Origin: Candidatus Eiseniibacteriota bacterium
Lineage (GTDB): Bacteria; Eisenbacteria; RBG-16-71-46; JACRLI01
Direction of reading: 5' to 3'
NCBI GenBank assembly: GCA_025351485.1
Contig: JANXVU010000172.1
Span: 1-35,581, forward strand
Length of the DNA: 35,581 nucleotides
Both the position numbers and the translations under genes were made by a program. This document shows positions 28,137 through 35,581 of the stretch, piece by piece. The notes beneath the pieces were generated by a model. The model was not told the DNA's origin. It saw only the letters and a program-made list of their open reading frames with translations, and made no database searches. Every line of letters starts with the position of its first letter. The first letter of the stretch is position 1.

Positions 28137-28216
28137 GGCCGGGCGCCGGTACAAGTTCCTGGGCTCAGAGCTCGCTTTGCTCGCATTCGCCCCGGAACTT
28201 GTACCGGCGTCCGGCC
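28137..28216. repeat. Fold-back element copy 3 (after POP)
   Basis: Arms of 23 nt (28137-28159 and 28194-28216) pair at 22 positions plus one G-T pair. The 34-nt spacer holds the core GGCTCAGAGCTCGC, then TTTGCTCGCATTCGCC, spanning about 28162-28191. It lies 32 bp after the prolyl oligopeptidase stop. The rest of the 28106-28382 gap shows no gene. Confidence 0.88.
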
Positions 28217-28382
28217 TCCCGCATATGGACCGTCGGGGGTGCAATTCCGGATCGCTCCGCCGGCCTACCGTAATCTCCTCTTCCCGCCATTCTCCTGCCT
28301 CGGGCCCTCGGGCCCCACAACTTGTTGGACACAATCGGGTAATGGGCTTAAGTACGCCCGGGCCTGGGCCGAAAATGGCTCT

Positions 28383-30749
28383 ATGGATAATCTTGAGCCG
28401 CAGGGCGAGACATCTCGAATTGCTGAACTCCGGCGGCTTCGGATCCTGGACACCCCACCGGAGCCCGAGTTCGACCAGCTCGTGGCGCTGGCCCGGCAGA
28501 TCTGCGAGGTGCCCATTGCCCTGGTGAGCCTGGTGGACCGGGACCGGCAGTGGTTCAAGGCCGAGGATGGCCTGGGCGCCTGCGAGACCCCGCGTAGCCA
28601 GTCGTTCTGCCAGCACGCGCTCGCCCTGGGAGGCATCCTGGAAGTCCCGGACTCCCACCAGGACCCCCGGTTCGCCGGCAATCCACTGGTCCTGGGTCCC
28701 CCGCACATCCGCTATTACGCCGGAGCGCCGCTGCGCGCGCGTTCCGGCCACGTGCTGGGAACTCTTTGCGTGATCGACCGCATTCCCCGCGAACTAACGC
28801 CGGCACAGCGCACCGCGCTGCTGGTGCTCGCGGCCCAGGTGGTTGCCCAGATCGAGCTGCGCTCCATGTTGCTGGAAACCCGCGAGGCGGCCCTCGAGCG
28901 CGACCGGTTCTTCAATCTTTCCGGCGACCTGATGTTCGTGGCCGACTACGAAGGCCGGTTCGTGCGCGTGAACCCTGCGTTCGAGCGTGTGTTCGGCTAC
29001 GAAACCGGAGAACTCGAAGGGCAGCGCGTCCTGGATCTCGTGCACCCCCGGGACCGCCGAGAGACGCTCCGCGAGTGGACGCTGCTCTCCCACGGAGAGG
29101 AAATTCACGGCTTCGAGAACCGCTGCCGACGCAACAGTGGCATGTACCGGTGGCTGAACTGGAACGCCGTGCCGCTTCCGGAACTGCGACTGGTCTATGC
29201 GGCGGCCCGGGATGTCACGGAGATGCGCGAGAGCGACGAAAGCCGCAGGCGCATGTTCGACGAGTCCCCCGACTTGATCTGCACCGCGGGCCTCGATGGC
29301 TTTCTGCGCGAGGTGAATCCGGCGTTCGAGCGCACCCTGGGATACCCCGCGGTGGATCTGCTCGCGCGGCCGTTCACCGAATTCGTGCATCCCGACGACC
29401 TCGAGGGAACCGGGCTCGCGCTCCAGGCGCTCGCGGGCGGAGCCAGCATCGTCCAGTACCGCAATCGCCTGGTGCGCAAGGACGGTTCGGTTCGGGTGAT
29501 CGAGTGGAATGCACAGCCCTCGCACAACCCTGAACTGTTGCACGCCACCGGACGCGACATGACCTTCAAGCAGCAGACGGAGCAGGAGTTGACCGCCCAC
29601 ACCCAGCGCCAGGAGGCGATCGCCCGCTTCGGACAAAGAGTGATCGCCGGCGCCGCGGCCGAGGACCTCCAGCTGGAGGCGGTCTCCATGGTCCGCTCTG
29701 CGCTCGGCAATGCCAGCTGCGCGATCTTCCAGACCCTCTCGCACGGGGACCACCTGCTCATGACGGCCTCGGACGGCTGGCTTCCCGAACAGGTGGGCTC
29801 GCTCCGCATCGCGGCGAACCGGCAGTCCATCCAGGGAACCGTGGCCCTGACCCGCGAACACTTCATCTCCCACGACCTCAAGAAGGACCTGGAGCGATTC
29901 CCCGGCTCCTTCGCGCTCGGCGAGACCGGGGTCCGAAGCACGATCTGCGTGCCGCTCCAGGCCCGCAAGCGCTCCCTGGGAGCGCTTGCAGCCTTCTCGG
30001 AGACGGCGGGCCGCTTCAGCGACCAGGACCTGTTCTTCCTGCAGAGCATTGCCCACGCTCTGAGCAGCTCGCTGGAGCGGGCGCTGGTGGAGGAGGAGCG
30101 GCGCACCGCCGAGGAGGCGCTGCGCGAGAGCGAGGAGCGCTATCGCTCGGTGATCCGCACCATGGGCAGCGGCGTGGTGCTTCAGGACAAGGACGGAGTG
30201 ATCCGGACGTGGAACGAAAGCGCGGAACGCATCCTGGGGCTTACCTTCGAGCAGATGATGGGGCGCTCCTCGATCGATCCGCGCTGGCGCGCGATCCGCG
30301 AGGACGAGTCCGACTATCCCGGCGACGAACATCCGGCCATGGTGACCCTGCGCACCGGGAAGCCGCTGTCGGGGGAGCTGATGGGGGTCTGCAAGCCCGA
30401 CGGAAGCCGGGTGTGGATCGAGATCAACACCCGGCCGCTGATGCACGAGGTGGATGATGCGCCCGCGGGAGTGGTGTGTTCCTTTGCCGATGTCACGGCC
30501 CGGCGCGAGCTGCAGGTGACCCTGGCCGCCCGGGTCGCGGAGCTGGAGGCGGCCCTGAAGCGAGAAGAGGAACTGCGCGAGCTCCTGCCGATCTGTTCCT
30601 ACTGCAAGCGCATCCGCGACGACCAGAACTACTGGCAGCAGGTGGAGGAGTACATCACGCGCCACACCGGCTCGCGGCTCAGCCACTCATTCTGCCCGGA
30701 CTGCTACGAAAAGCACGTCGTCCCGATGATCCCGCCCAGGTCCGCCTGA
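28383..30749 (+). CDS. GAF-PAS-PAS-GAF-PAS sensor protein with C-terminal CxxC/CPxC motif, no kinase domain
   Basis: The 788-residue soluble protein strings together sensory domains: GAF at about 15-160 (IAELRRLRILDTPPEPEFDQL is the usual start of such GAFs), PAS at about 170-285, PAS at about 290-405, GAF at about 415-570 and PAS at about 578-705. A short coiled segment follows (LAARVAELEAALKREEEL). The end carries a conserved module, LPICSYCKRIRDDQNYWQQV ... HSFCPDCYEKH, with C738, C741, C771 and C774 spaced like a metal site. This module is found at the end of many PAS and receiver proteins, and its role is unknown to me. There is no histidine kinase, GGDEF or other output domain. No Shine-Dalgarno precedes the ATG, so the start is tentative. 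Confidence 0.88.
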   Translation: MDNLEPQGETSRIAELRRLRILDTPPEPEFDQLVALARQICEVPIALVSLVDRDRQWFKAEDGLGACETPRSQSFCQHALALGGILEVPDSHQDPRFAGNPLVLGPPHIRYYAGAPLRARSGHVLGTLCVIDRIPRELTPAQRTALLVLAAQVVAQIELRSMLLETREAALERDRFFNLSGDLMFVADYEGRFVRVNPAFERVFGYETGELEGQRVLDLVHPRDRRETLREWTLLSHGEEIHGFENRCRRNSGMYRWLNWNAVPLPELRLVYAAARDVTEMRESDESRRRMFDESPDLICTAGLDGFLREVNPAFERTLGYPAVDLLARPFTEFVHPDDLEGTGLALQALAGGASIVQYRNRLVRKDGSVRVIEWNAQPSHNPELLHATGRDMTFKQQTEQELTAHTQRQEAIARFGQRVIAGAAAEDLQLEAVSMVRSALGNASCAIFQTLSHGDHLLMTASDGWLPEQVGSLRIAANRQSIQGTVALTREHFISHDLKKDLERFPGSFALGETGVRSTICVPLQARKRSLGALAAFSETAGRFSDQDLFFLQSIAHALSSSLERALVEEERRTAEEALRESEERYRSVIRTMGSGVVLQDKDGVIRTWNESAERILGLTFEQMMGRSSIDPRWRAIREDESDYPGDEHPAMVTLRTGKPLSGELMGVCKPDGSRVWIEINTRPLMHEVDDAPAGVVCSFADVTARRELQVTLAARVAELEAALKREEELRELLPICSYCKRIRDDQNYWQQVEEYITRHTGSRLSHSFCPDCYEKHVVPMIPPRSA

Positions 30750-30754
30750 CCCCT

Positions 30755-30769
30755 GCGGCGACCCGCCGC
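30755..30769. terminator. Short hairpin between convergent genes
   Basis: GCGGCG (30755-30760) and CGCCGC (30764-30769) form a small GC stem in the 22-bp gap between the GAF/PAS gene and the convergent flavin reductase-like gene. It may serve both transcripts, but it is short and has no T-run. Confidence 0.3.
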
Positions 30770-30771
30770 CG

Positions 30772-31380
30772 CTAGCCCCTGGAAACCTTCGGCCTCACCA
30801 GTTCAAAGATGTCCCGCACCCGGCAGTACTGCATGCCGCCGAGGCGCCCCACGGCGTGCAGCGCGGCCGTGTCCACGCGCTTCTTGTCCGCAATCCACAG
30901 GTCGTCGCGGACGTGCGCCACCAGCAGTTCGGCCAGGATCAGCGTGTTGGGGCTGCGCCCGATTTCCCGCAAATCCATGGCCCGGCATTCGAAGCAGACC
31001 GGAGATTCCTTCACCCGGGGCGGCTTGATCCGCTCGGAGGGGATCGGGGTGAGGCCCGCCACCTCGAATTCGCTCACTCCGTAGGGATGATCTCCGCTCG
31101 CCAGGTTCATTGCCTCGGCGATCTCTTCGGTCACCATGTTGAGCACGAACTCGCCGGTCTCGCGGATGTTGCGCGCCGTGTCCTTCAACCCGTCTTCGCG
31201 CGGCTCCACCGACACGGCGATCATCGGCGGGTTGCTCCCGGCGGCCATGAAGAACGAGAACGGCGCCAGGTTCACCGAGCCGTCCACGCCCTGGGTGGAC
31301 AGGAACGCGATCGGCCGCGGCACGATGGCGCTGATCATCAGGCGGTAGGCGTCCGACTGGTTGCCCCCATCCATGTCCAT
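30772..31380 (-). CDS. Flavin reductase-like (FMN-binding split-barrel) protein
   Basis: The 202-residue protein matches the flavin reductase-like domain family, small FMN-binding oxidoreductases. The amino end reads YRLMISAIVPRPIAFLSTQG, the typical motif, followed by VNLAPFSFFMAAGSNPPMIAVSV and the NIRETGEFVLNMV strand. The family segment FECR lies near 135. Start is the ATG at 31380; a GTG 6 nt upstream overlaps the stop of the M20 peptidase gene, so the genes are adjacent and probably co-transcribed. The substrate is unknown. Confidence 0.9.
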   Translation of the reverse strand: MDMDGGNQSDAYRLMISAIVPRPIAFLSTQGVDGSVNLAPFSFFMAAGSNPPMIAVSVEPREDGLKDTARNIRETGEFVLNMVTEEIAEAMNLASGDHPYGVSEFEVAGLTPIPSERIKPPRVKESPVCFECRAMDLREIGRSPNTLILAELLVAHVRDDLWIADKKRVDTAALHAVGRLGGMQYCRVRDIFELVRPKVSRG

Positions 31381-31385
31381 CCGCA

Positions 31386-32750
31386 CTACCAGCCCCCGTC
31401 CATCACCAGCGCTCCGTGCAGCACGCCGTCCAGGTAGTCCTGGATCCGGAAGTTCTCGTTGGGCGAGTGCACCCGGCCGCCCTCCCAGCCGATGCCGAAC
31501 GTGCTCACTGGCACTTTCAGATATTCGATGAAAGAGCTCATCGGCCCCGAGCCGGGGACGATCGGCCACACCGAGGGCTCCTTGCCGTAGGCGACGCGGG
31601 CCATCTCGATGCATCGGCGCACGAACGGGTTTGAGAGGTCGGTTCGCGCCGGCGTTCCGCCATCCTCGATCACCTGCACCTCCACGTCGTGGAACCCGTG
31701 CTTCTCCAGGTGCGCGCGCATCAGAGGAGCGATCCGGGCGGGGTCCTGGTCGGGCACCAACCGGATGTCCAGCTTGGCTCGCGCCTCCGCCGGGAGCACC
31801 GTCTTGCTCCCTTCGCCGCTGTAGCCCGAGCTGATCCCGTTCACGTTGAGCACCGGCTCGAAGATGAGCCGCTTCATGTACTCGCGGCCGGTGAGCCCGC
31901 CCAGCATGCGCTGGATGTTGTGGTTCTTGCGCATCGGGATGCTGTCGTCGCCCAGGGCGTCCAGGGCCGCGTTGTCCTCGGGCGTGAGCGCCCGGATGCC
32001 GTCGCGGAAGCCTTCGATGGTCACGGTGCACTCGGCGTCCATCATGGAAGTGAGCGCCTGCGAGAGCCGGGTGGCGGCGTTGGGAACCACCGCCCCATAC
32101 ATGGAGTGCAGGTCGCGGTCCACCGTTCGCGCCACCAGGTCCAGGCACACCACGCCCTTCATGCCCCCGTAGATGAGCGGCCGGTCGTGGATGTCCACCG
32201 TGCCGAACTCCCAGATGCACGCATCGCACTTGAGCCGGGCCGCGTGGTCGCGCACGAAGTTCCCGATGCTGGGGCTGCCGATCTCTTCTTCGCCCTCCAC
32301 CACGAACAGGATCCGGTGCGGGATCTTTCCGCGCACCGCCTTGACCGCGCGCAGCGCGGCCAGGCGGGAGATCAAGTGGCCCTTGTCGTCGATCGCACCG
32401 CGCGCGTACATGGCGCCGTCGCGCTCGGTCAAGACGAACGGGTCCGATTGCCACAGGTCCAGCGGCTCGGGGGGCTGCACGTCGTAATGGTTGTAGAACA
32501 GCACCGTCTGAGCGCCCTCACCCATCTCGGCCACCACGACGGGGGCCGAGCCGGCCGTGTACTCCTCGGTCTTGAATCCTTCCTCCTCGAGCAACCGCCG
32601 CACCTCGGCCGCCGCCTCGGGCAGCGCGCGCTTCTGGGCGCTGATGCTGGGGATCGCCACCAGCCGGGCGAGTTGCTCGCGGGAACGCGGGAAATCGGCC
32701 AGGACGGCTTCGCGGTAGCGCTTGAGGGTGTCGGGATCGATCGGCGGCAT
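31386..32750 (-). CDS. M20-family metallopeptidase (dipeptidase-like)
   Basis: The enzyme is a dizinc exopeptidase or deacylase of the M20 family. The ATG at 32750 has GAGGAG 5-6 nt upstream and gives 454 residues. Metal-binding and catalytic residues can be seen: H88 and D90 in YNHYDVQPPEP, D121 in GAIDDKG, E155 and E156 in EGEEEIGS, and the late histidine in GRVHSPNEN. A lid or dimerisation domain is inserted in the middle. The length and the HYDVQPPEP motif suggest the carnosinase/CNDP-like subgroup. No signal peptide is seen with this start. It starts an operon with the flavin reductase-like gene. Confidence 0.94.
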   Translation of the reverse strand: MPPIDPDTLKRYREAVLADFPRSREQLARLVAIPSISAQKRALPEAAAEVRRLLEEEGFKTEEYTAGSAPVVVAEMGEGAQTVLFYNHYDVQPPEPLDLWQSDPFVLTERDGAMYARGAIDDKGHLISRLAALRAVKAVRGKIPHRILFVVEGEEEIGSPSIGNFVRDHAARLKCDACIWEFGTVDIHDRPLIYGGMKGVVCLDLVARTVDRDLHSMYGAVVPNAATRLSQALTSMMDAECTVTIEGFRDGIRALTPEDNAALDALGDDSIPMRKNHNIQRMLGGLTGREYMKRLIFEPVLNVNGISSGYSGEGSKTVLPAEARAKLDIRLVPDQDPARIAPLMRAHLEKHGFHDVEVQVIEDGGTPARTDLSNPFVRRCIEMARVAYGKEPSVWPIVPGSGPMSSFIEYLKVPVSTFGIGWEGGRVHSPNENFRIQDYLDGVLHGALVMDGGW

Positions 32751-33003
32751 GGGGACTCCTCGAAGGTGAAAAGGAACGATCCGGGCGTTGGATCCGGGGA
32801 GTGTACACGCCACGGCCGGGCGAGGCCAGCAGAGCGTAAGCACATGCTAAAAAGCCGTTTACAGCGATATTGCTCTGAGACCGGCCCGAACGAACGTGAT
32901 TCTGCTATGGTAACGGCGTGTTTCACCCCGGCTGCGGGGATCCGATCCGCCCCAACCGTGGTAAGTGCTTTCACGACACAGACCCCTTTCCCAGGAGATA
33001 TCG

Positions 33004-33684
33004 ATGAAGAAACTGCTCGCCATCACCGCCGCCATCACCCTGATTTCCCTGAGCTCCACCGCCCACGCCCAGTTCTTCGGCCAGATGGGCCCCCTTGGTC
33101 CCACAGCCGAGCACGGCATCGAGATGGTTGGTGTGTACGCTGGATTCGCCACCAGCACCATCGGCGCCACCGGACAGGTCCGCTTTGGCATCGGCAGTCC
33201 GGACTGGGACCTGGGCGTGCAGGGTGGACTGGCCAAGATCAGCAACGGCGGCCCGACGGCGTTCGGCGCGGCCGTGGATCTGAAGGGCGCGCTCGCCCGT
33301 CCGGCCGGCAACAAGGAAGTCGCGCTGGGCGGGGACCTGGGCGTCTCGTTCGGACACACGGGCGGCACCTACTCGGCCACGGACATCACCATTTCGGCGG
33401 TCCCGGGAGTCAGCATTCGGCACGCCCTCGGGAGCGGAGCCTCGGTTTCCGGATGGGCCGGAGTTGGATTCGAATGGAGCCACACTTCGGTCAGCGGCAC
33501 GACCGTGGACGGTGTCGATGTGAGCGGCGGCAGCTCCTCGGGCACGTCCGGAGTGCTGCGGGCGGGCGGCGAATATGGTTTCTCCAAGAGCATGGGCATC
33601 GCGGCGGAATTCAACCACTCCTTCGCCTCGGGCGGCGGCAATGCGTTCATGGCCGGCATCAACTTTGGCATGGGCGGCAAGTAG
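33004..33684 (+). CDS. Secreted QFFGQ-type beta-rich protein, possible outer-membrane barrel
   Basis: The 226-residue product has a clear signal peptide (MKKLLAITAAITLISLSSTA, cleavage after AHA) and a mature start QFFGQMGPLGP. The rest is a string of glycine-rich amphipathic strands (VGVYAGFATSTIGATGQVRF, VSGWAGVGFEWSHTSV) resembling small outer-membrane barrels. It ends FMAGINFGMGGK, whose last strand is close to the terminus. GGAG lies 7 nt before the ATG. The gene at 34962 has the same signal-plus-QFFGQ start and overall design, so the two are paralogues. No family name can be given. A terminator follows. Confidence 0.8.
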   Translation: MKKLLAITAAITLISLSSTAHAQFFGQMGPLGPTAEHGIEMVGVYAGFATSTIGATGQVRFGIGSPDWDLGVQGGLAKISNGGPTAFGAAVDLKGALARPAGNKEVALGGDLGVSFGHTGGTYSATDITISAVPGVSIRHALGSGASVSGWAGVGFEWSHTSVSGTTVDGVDVSGGSSSGTSGVLRAGGEYGFSKSMGIAAEFNHSFASGGGNAFMAGINFGMGGK

Positions 33685-33708
33685 CACCGCAACCCATCTG
33701 TCAATTCA

Positions 33709-33744
33709 GGGGCCGCCGGGTCGAAACCCGGCGGCCCCTTTTTT
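33709..33744 (+). terminator. Rho-independent terminator
   Basis: A perfect 13-bp stem (33709-33721 with 33726-33738) around CGAA is followed by six T residues (33739-33744). It lies 24 bp after the stop of the secreted QFFGQ gene and is the best intrinsic terminator in the window. Confidence 0.95.
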
Positions 33745-33755
33745 GTCCGGTCCGC

Positions 33756-33784
33756 TTGACGCTGCTGCGATTCCCGCCTAGCCT
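33756..33784 (+). promoter_or_regulatory. Promoter for a probably leaderless NTF2-like gene
   Basis: TTGACG (33756-33761) and TAGCCT (33779-33784) are 17 bp apart. Transcription would begin about 7 nt after the -10 hexamer, exactly at the ATG at 33791. No Shine-Dalgarno is present. A strong terminator lies just upstream, so the gene needs its own promoter. Confidence 0.6.
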
Positions 33785-33790
33785 GCCCGC

Positions 33791-34222
33791 ATGTCCGACA
33801 TCACCCCTGAGCTCCGCCGGAAGCGGGAAGCCATTGTTCTCGAGCACATGACCGCCGAGAACGCGCACGAGTTCGAGCGCTGCATCGGCGCCTTCCATCA
33901 CCCGCGCTACGAGATCATCGCCACCGGCGAGGCGTGGGATGGGCACGACGGCGTGAACGAACTGCTGTTGCAGAATGTCACCGCGTTTCCCGACTTCAAG
34001 TTCGAGCCGCAGTCGACCCAGCACGGCGAGCACGCCGTGTTCGTCGAAGGCCGCTTTCGCGGCACCCACCGGGGAGAGTGGCGCGGGATCCCGGCCACCG
34101 GGCGCGCGATCGACTTCCCGCTGATCATCGTCTTCATGTTCGAGGACGACCGCATGGTGTGCGAGCGGACGTACTTCGACCTGCTCACGATCCTTCGCCA
34201 GCTCGGCGTGGCCCCGGTCTAG
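33791..34222 (+). CDS. NTF2-like (SnoaL/ester cyclase-type) protein
   Basis: The 143-residue protein matches the SnoaL-like ester-cyclase group of cone-shaped NTF2-like folds. Family features are the leading helix (REAIVLEHMTAENAHEFERC), HPRYEIIATGE, the segment GVNELLLQNVTAFPDFKFEP, and FRGTHRGEWRGIPATGRAIDFP. Some members act on polyketides, but most are uncharacterised, so no reaction is assigned. It probably starts at the first base of its transcript, and a cupin gene follows 17 bp later. Confidence 0.88.
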   Translation: MSDITPELRRKREAIVLEHMTAENAHEFERCIGAFHHPRYEIIATGEAWDGHDGVNELLLQNVTAFPDFKFEPQSTQHGEHAVFVEGRFRGTHRGEWRGIPATGRAIDFPLIIVFMFEDDRMVCERTYFDLLTILRQLGVAPV

Positions 34223-34239
34223 ACCGGACGAAAGCCACC

Positions 34240-34803
34240 GTGATCCCGATTGGCACCTCCATCGACAGCCCCCAGACCGGGGAGCGGTTGATCTTTCGGT
34301 CCACGCACGATTCCTCCAACGGAGAGCTGTTCCAGGCCGAGCTCATCGTCCAAGCCGGGCCCTACATTGTTCAGTCGCACATCCACCCGAACCAGGAAGA
34401 GCGCTTCGTGGTGCTGGAGGGGAAGTACGGCTGGGCGATCGGCAGGGAGCGGGGAGTGGCCGAGCCGGGAGAGACACTCGTCTGCCCCAAAGGAACCCCG
34501 CACAGCCAGTGGAATGCCGGGGACCGGCCCATGCGGATCTACTACGAGCACCGGCCCGCGCTGACCTCCGCCGAGATCTTCTTTGAAACCCAGTTCGGGC
34601 TCAGTCGCGAGGGCAAGCTATCACCTACTGGGGAGATCCAGTTGCTGCAGGCGGCGGTGCTGATCCCGGAGGTTGGGGACTTCCTGAGGCCGGCGTCCAT
34701 CCCCATGTTCCTGCAGGACGCGCTGTTCGCCCCGCTGGCCGCCATCGGACATTGGCGGGGATATCAGGCCCGGTACGATAAGTACCACGCTGGAAAGTAC
34801 TAA
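34240..34803 (+). CDS. Cupin-domain protein
   Basis: The 187-residue product from a GTG at 34240 has a cupin_2 barrel in its first two thirds. Motif 1 includes SHIHPNQEERFVVLEGKYGW, supplying two histidines and a glutamate. Motif 2 includes GTPHSQWNAGDRPMR with the third histidine. The C-terminal part has helical, hydrophobic stretches (PMFLQDALFAPLAAIG). No ATG is available near the amino end; GTG is the first sensible start. Being 17 bp after the NTF2-like gene, it is probably co-transcribed with it. Metal and substrate are unknown. Confidence 0.85.
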   Translation: MIPIGTSIDSPQTGERLIFRSTHDSSNGELFQAELIVQAGPYIVQSHIHPNQEERFVVLEGKYGWAIGRERGVAEPGETLVCPKGTPHSQWNAGDRPMRIYYEHRPALTSAEIFFETQFGLSREGKLSPTGEIQLLQAAVLIPEVGDFLRPASIPMFLQDALFAPLAAIGHWRGYQARYDKYHAGKY

Positions 34804-34826
34804 AAAAGCGCCTCCCGAACCCGCCC

Positions 34827-34855
34827 TTGCCCATCGCCGCCGCCCGCGCTAGCCT
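34827..34855 (+). promoter_or_regulatory. Probable promoter of the second QFFGQ gene
   Basis: TTGCCC (34827-34832) and TAGCCT (34850-34855) are 17 bp apart, giving a leader of about 100 nt. The -10 hexamer is identical to that at 33779. Confidence 0.5.
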
Positions 34856-34961
34856 TACCCCGTAGCCCCAGCCCGCCAGCGCCATGGACGGCGTGATCGC
34901 GCGGCGAGCTTCCGAACTGCAGAGCTCGGAATCCACCACCCCCGACACGGAGGTTTCTTCC

Positions 34962-35581
34962 ATGATTCGACGCATCCTGCCTTTGCTGCTGCTGGGGGCC
35001 GCGCTCGCGGCCATCCTGCCTTCTTCCGCCCGCGCGCAATTCTTCGGCCAGACCGGTCCCCTGAGCGCGCTTCCAGGCGACGCCAAGTCCTGTGGCGTCT
35101 TCCTGGGTTCCGGCCGCGGCAGCATCGACCCCATGGCCGAACTACGCACCAGCTACTCCGCCCACGGCACGCTGGGCCTCCAGGGCACGGTTGAAAACAA
35201 GATCTTCGGCCTGCAGGCGGACGCCCGAACCGGCCTCATGCACACCGACGGCGACTATCCGTTCGAACTTGGGGGCCAGCTGGCCGCTGGGCTCCTGACG
35301 GGTGGCGGCCAGACCGGCATCTACGCGCAGATTGTCCCGGGCATGAGCCTTGAGTGGGATGCGGGCTTTGGGCAAAGCGCAGCTGTCTACGCCGGGCTTG
35401 GGTTCCGCGTTACCGCCTCGAACAAGCGCGTCGGCCAGGGCGATGGCCTGTGGCGCCTGGGCGGTCGACTGCAGTACTCCAATGAAGTCGGAATGGGCGC
35501 AACCTTGGAAGATCTGGCCGGCAGTGCGCACCTGTTGGTTGGAGCGGACTTCAGGTTCGGCGGCGGTGGGAACAAGCCGCC
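34962..35581 (+). CDS. Secreted QFFGQ-type beta-rich protein, second copy, open at the right edge
   Basis: Translation from the ATG at 34962 (GGAGG 7 nt upstream) stays open to the end of the window, at least 206 residues. A signal peptide (MIRRILPLLLLGAALAAILP, cleavage after SARA) precedes QFFGQTGPL, nearly the same mature start as the protein at 33004. Further on are amphipathic glycine-rich strands (LGLQGTVENKIFGLQAD, AVYAGLGFRVTA, HLLVGADFRFGGGG), which suggest a small outer-membrane barrel. The frame is near its natural end, since the last strand matches the final strand of the paralogue. The stop lies outside the window. Confidence 0.75.
   Translation, partial: MIRRILPLLLLGAALAAILPSSARAQFFGQTGPLSALPGDAKSCGVFLGSGRGSIDPMAELRTSYSAHGTLGLQGTVENKIFGLQADARTGLMHTDGDYPFELGGQLAAGLLTGGGQTGIYAQIVPGMSLEWDAGFGQSAAVYAGLGFRVTASNKRVGQGDGLWRLGGRLQYSNEVGMGATLEDLAGSAHLLVGADFRFGGGGNKP

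Overview
The window is the replication-origin region of a high-GC bacterial chromosome. Genes run away from the 10.5-14.8 kb interval on both sides: everything from rpmH leftwards is on the minus strand and everything from dnaA to about 30.7 kb is on the plus strand, as expected for leading-strand genes around oriC. Gene content (rpmH-rnpA-yidD-yidC-jag-mnmE-mnmG-rsmG-parA-parB to the left; dnaA, dnaN, a DciA-type DUF721 gene, gyrB and gyrA to the right) is that of a free-living Gram-negative-type bacterium. Secreted proteins with Sec signals, a 549-residue YidC with a large periplasmic domain and two barrel-like secreted proteins fit a diderm. The taxon cannot be fixed from sequence alone; an uncultured FCB-like or Eisenbacteria-like lineage is a guess.

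Left arm (1-10.5 kb): a DinB-like gene that looks frameshifted, then the parB, parA, rsmG, mnmG, mnmE, jag (khpB), yidC, yidD, rnpA and rpmH cluster. Three parS palindromes lie around rsmG, one of them inside the mnmG coding sequence. The Jag protein keeps its Jag-N and KH domains but has lost a recognisable R3H domain and gained long Arg/Asp and Arg/Gly tracts.

Origin (10.5-14.8 kb): a 1.4-kb gene-free stretch before dnaA carries DnaA boxes of the TTTTCCACA type. The shorter gap after dnaA carries boxes of the TTGTCCACA type next to an AT-rich stretch. A membrane-anchored diheme cytochrome c gene sits between dnaA and dnaN, an unusual position.

Right arm (14.8-35.6 kb): dnaN, dciA-like, gyrB and gyrA; then accessory genes: an SRPBCC protein, a DUF2330 secreted protein, the redox repressor Rex with its operator, an EamA transporter, an esterase, a secreted prolyl oligopeptidase, a large GAF/PAS sensor without a kinase domain, a convergent pair (M20 peptidase and flavin reductase-like), two related secreted QFFGQ proteins, and an NTF2-like/cupin gene pair.

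The most unexpected signal is a family of four dispersed fold-back elements (2603-2682, 10957-11048, 25869-25942, 28137-28216). All share a core of about 22-31 nt in the same orientation, but each is flanked by its own long inverted repeat. The arms pair within a copy (two copies perfectly, 22 and 28 nt) and are unrelated between copies. This pattern does not match ordinary IS ends, REP sequences or terminators that I know.
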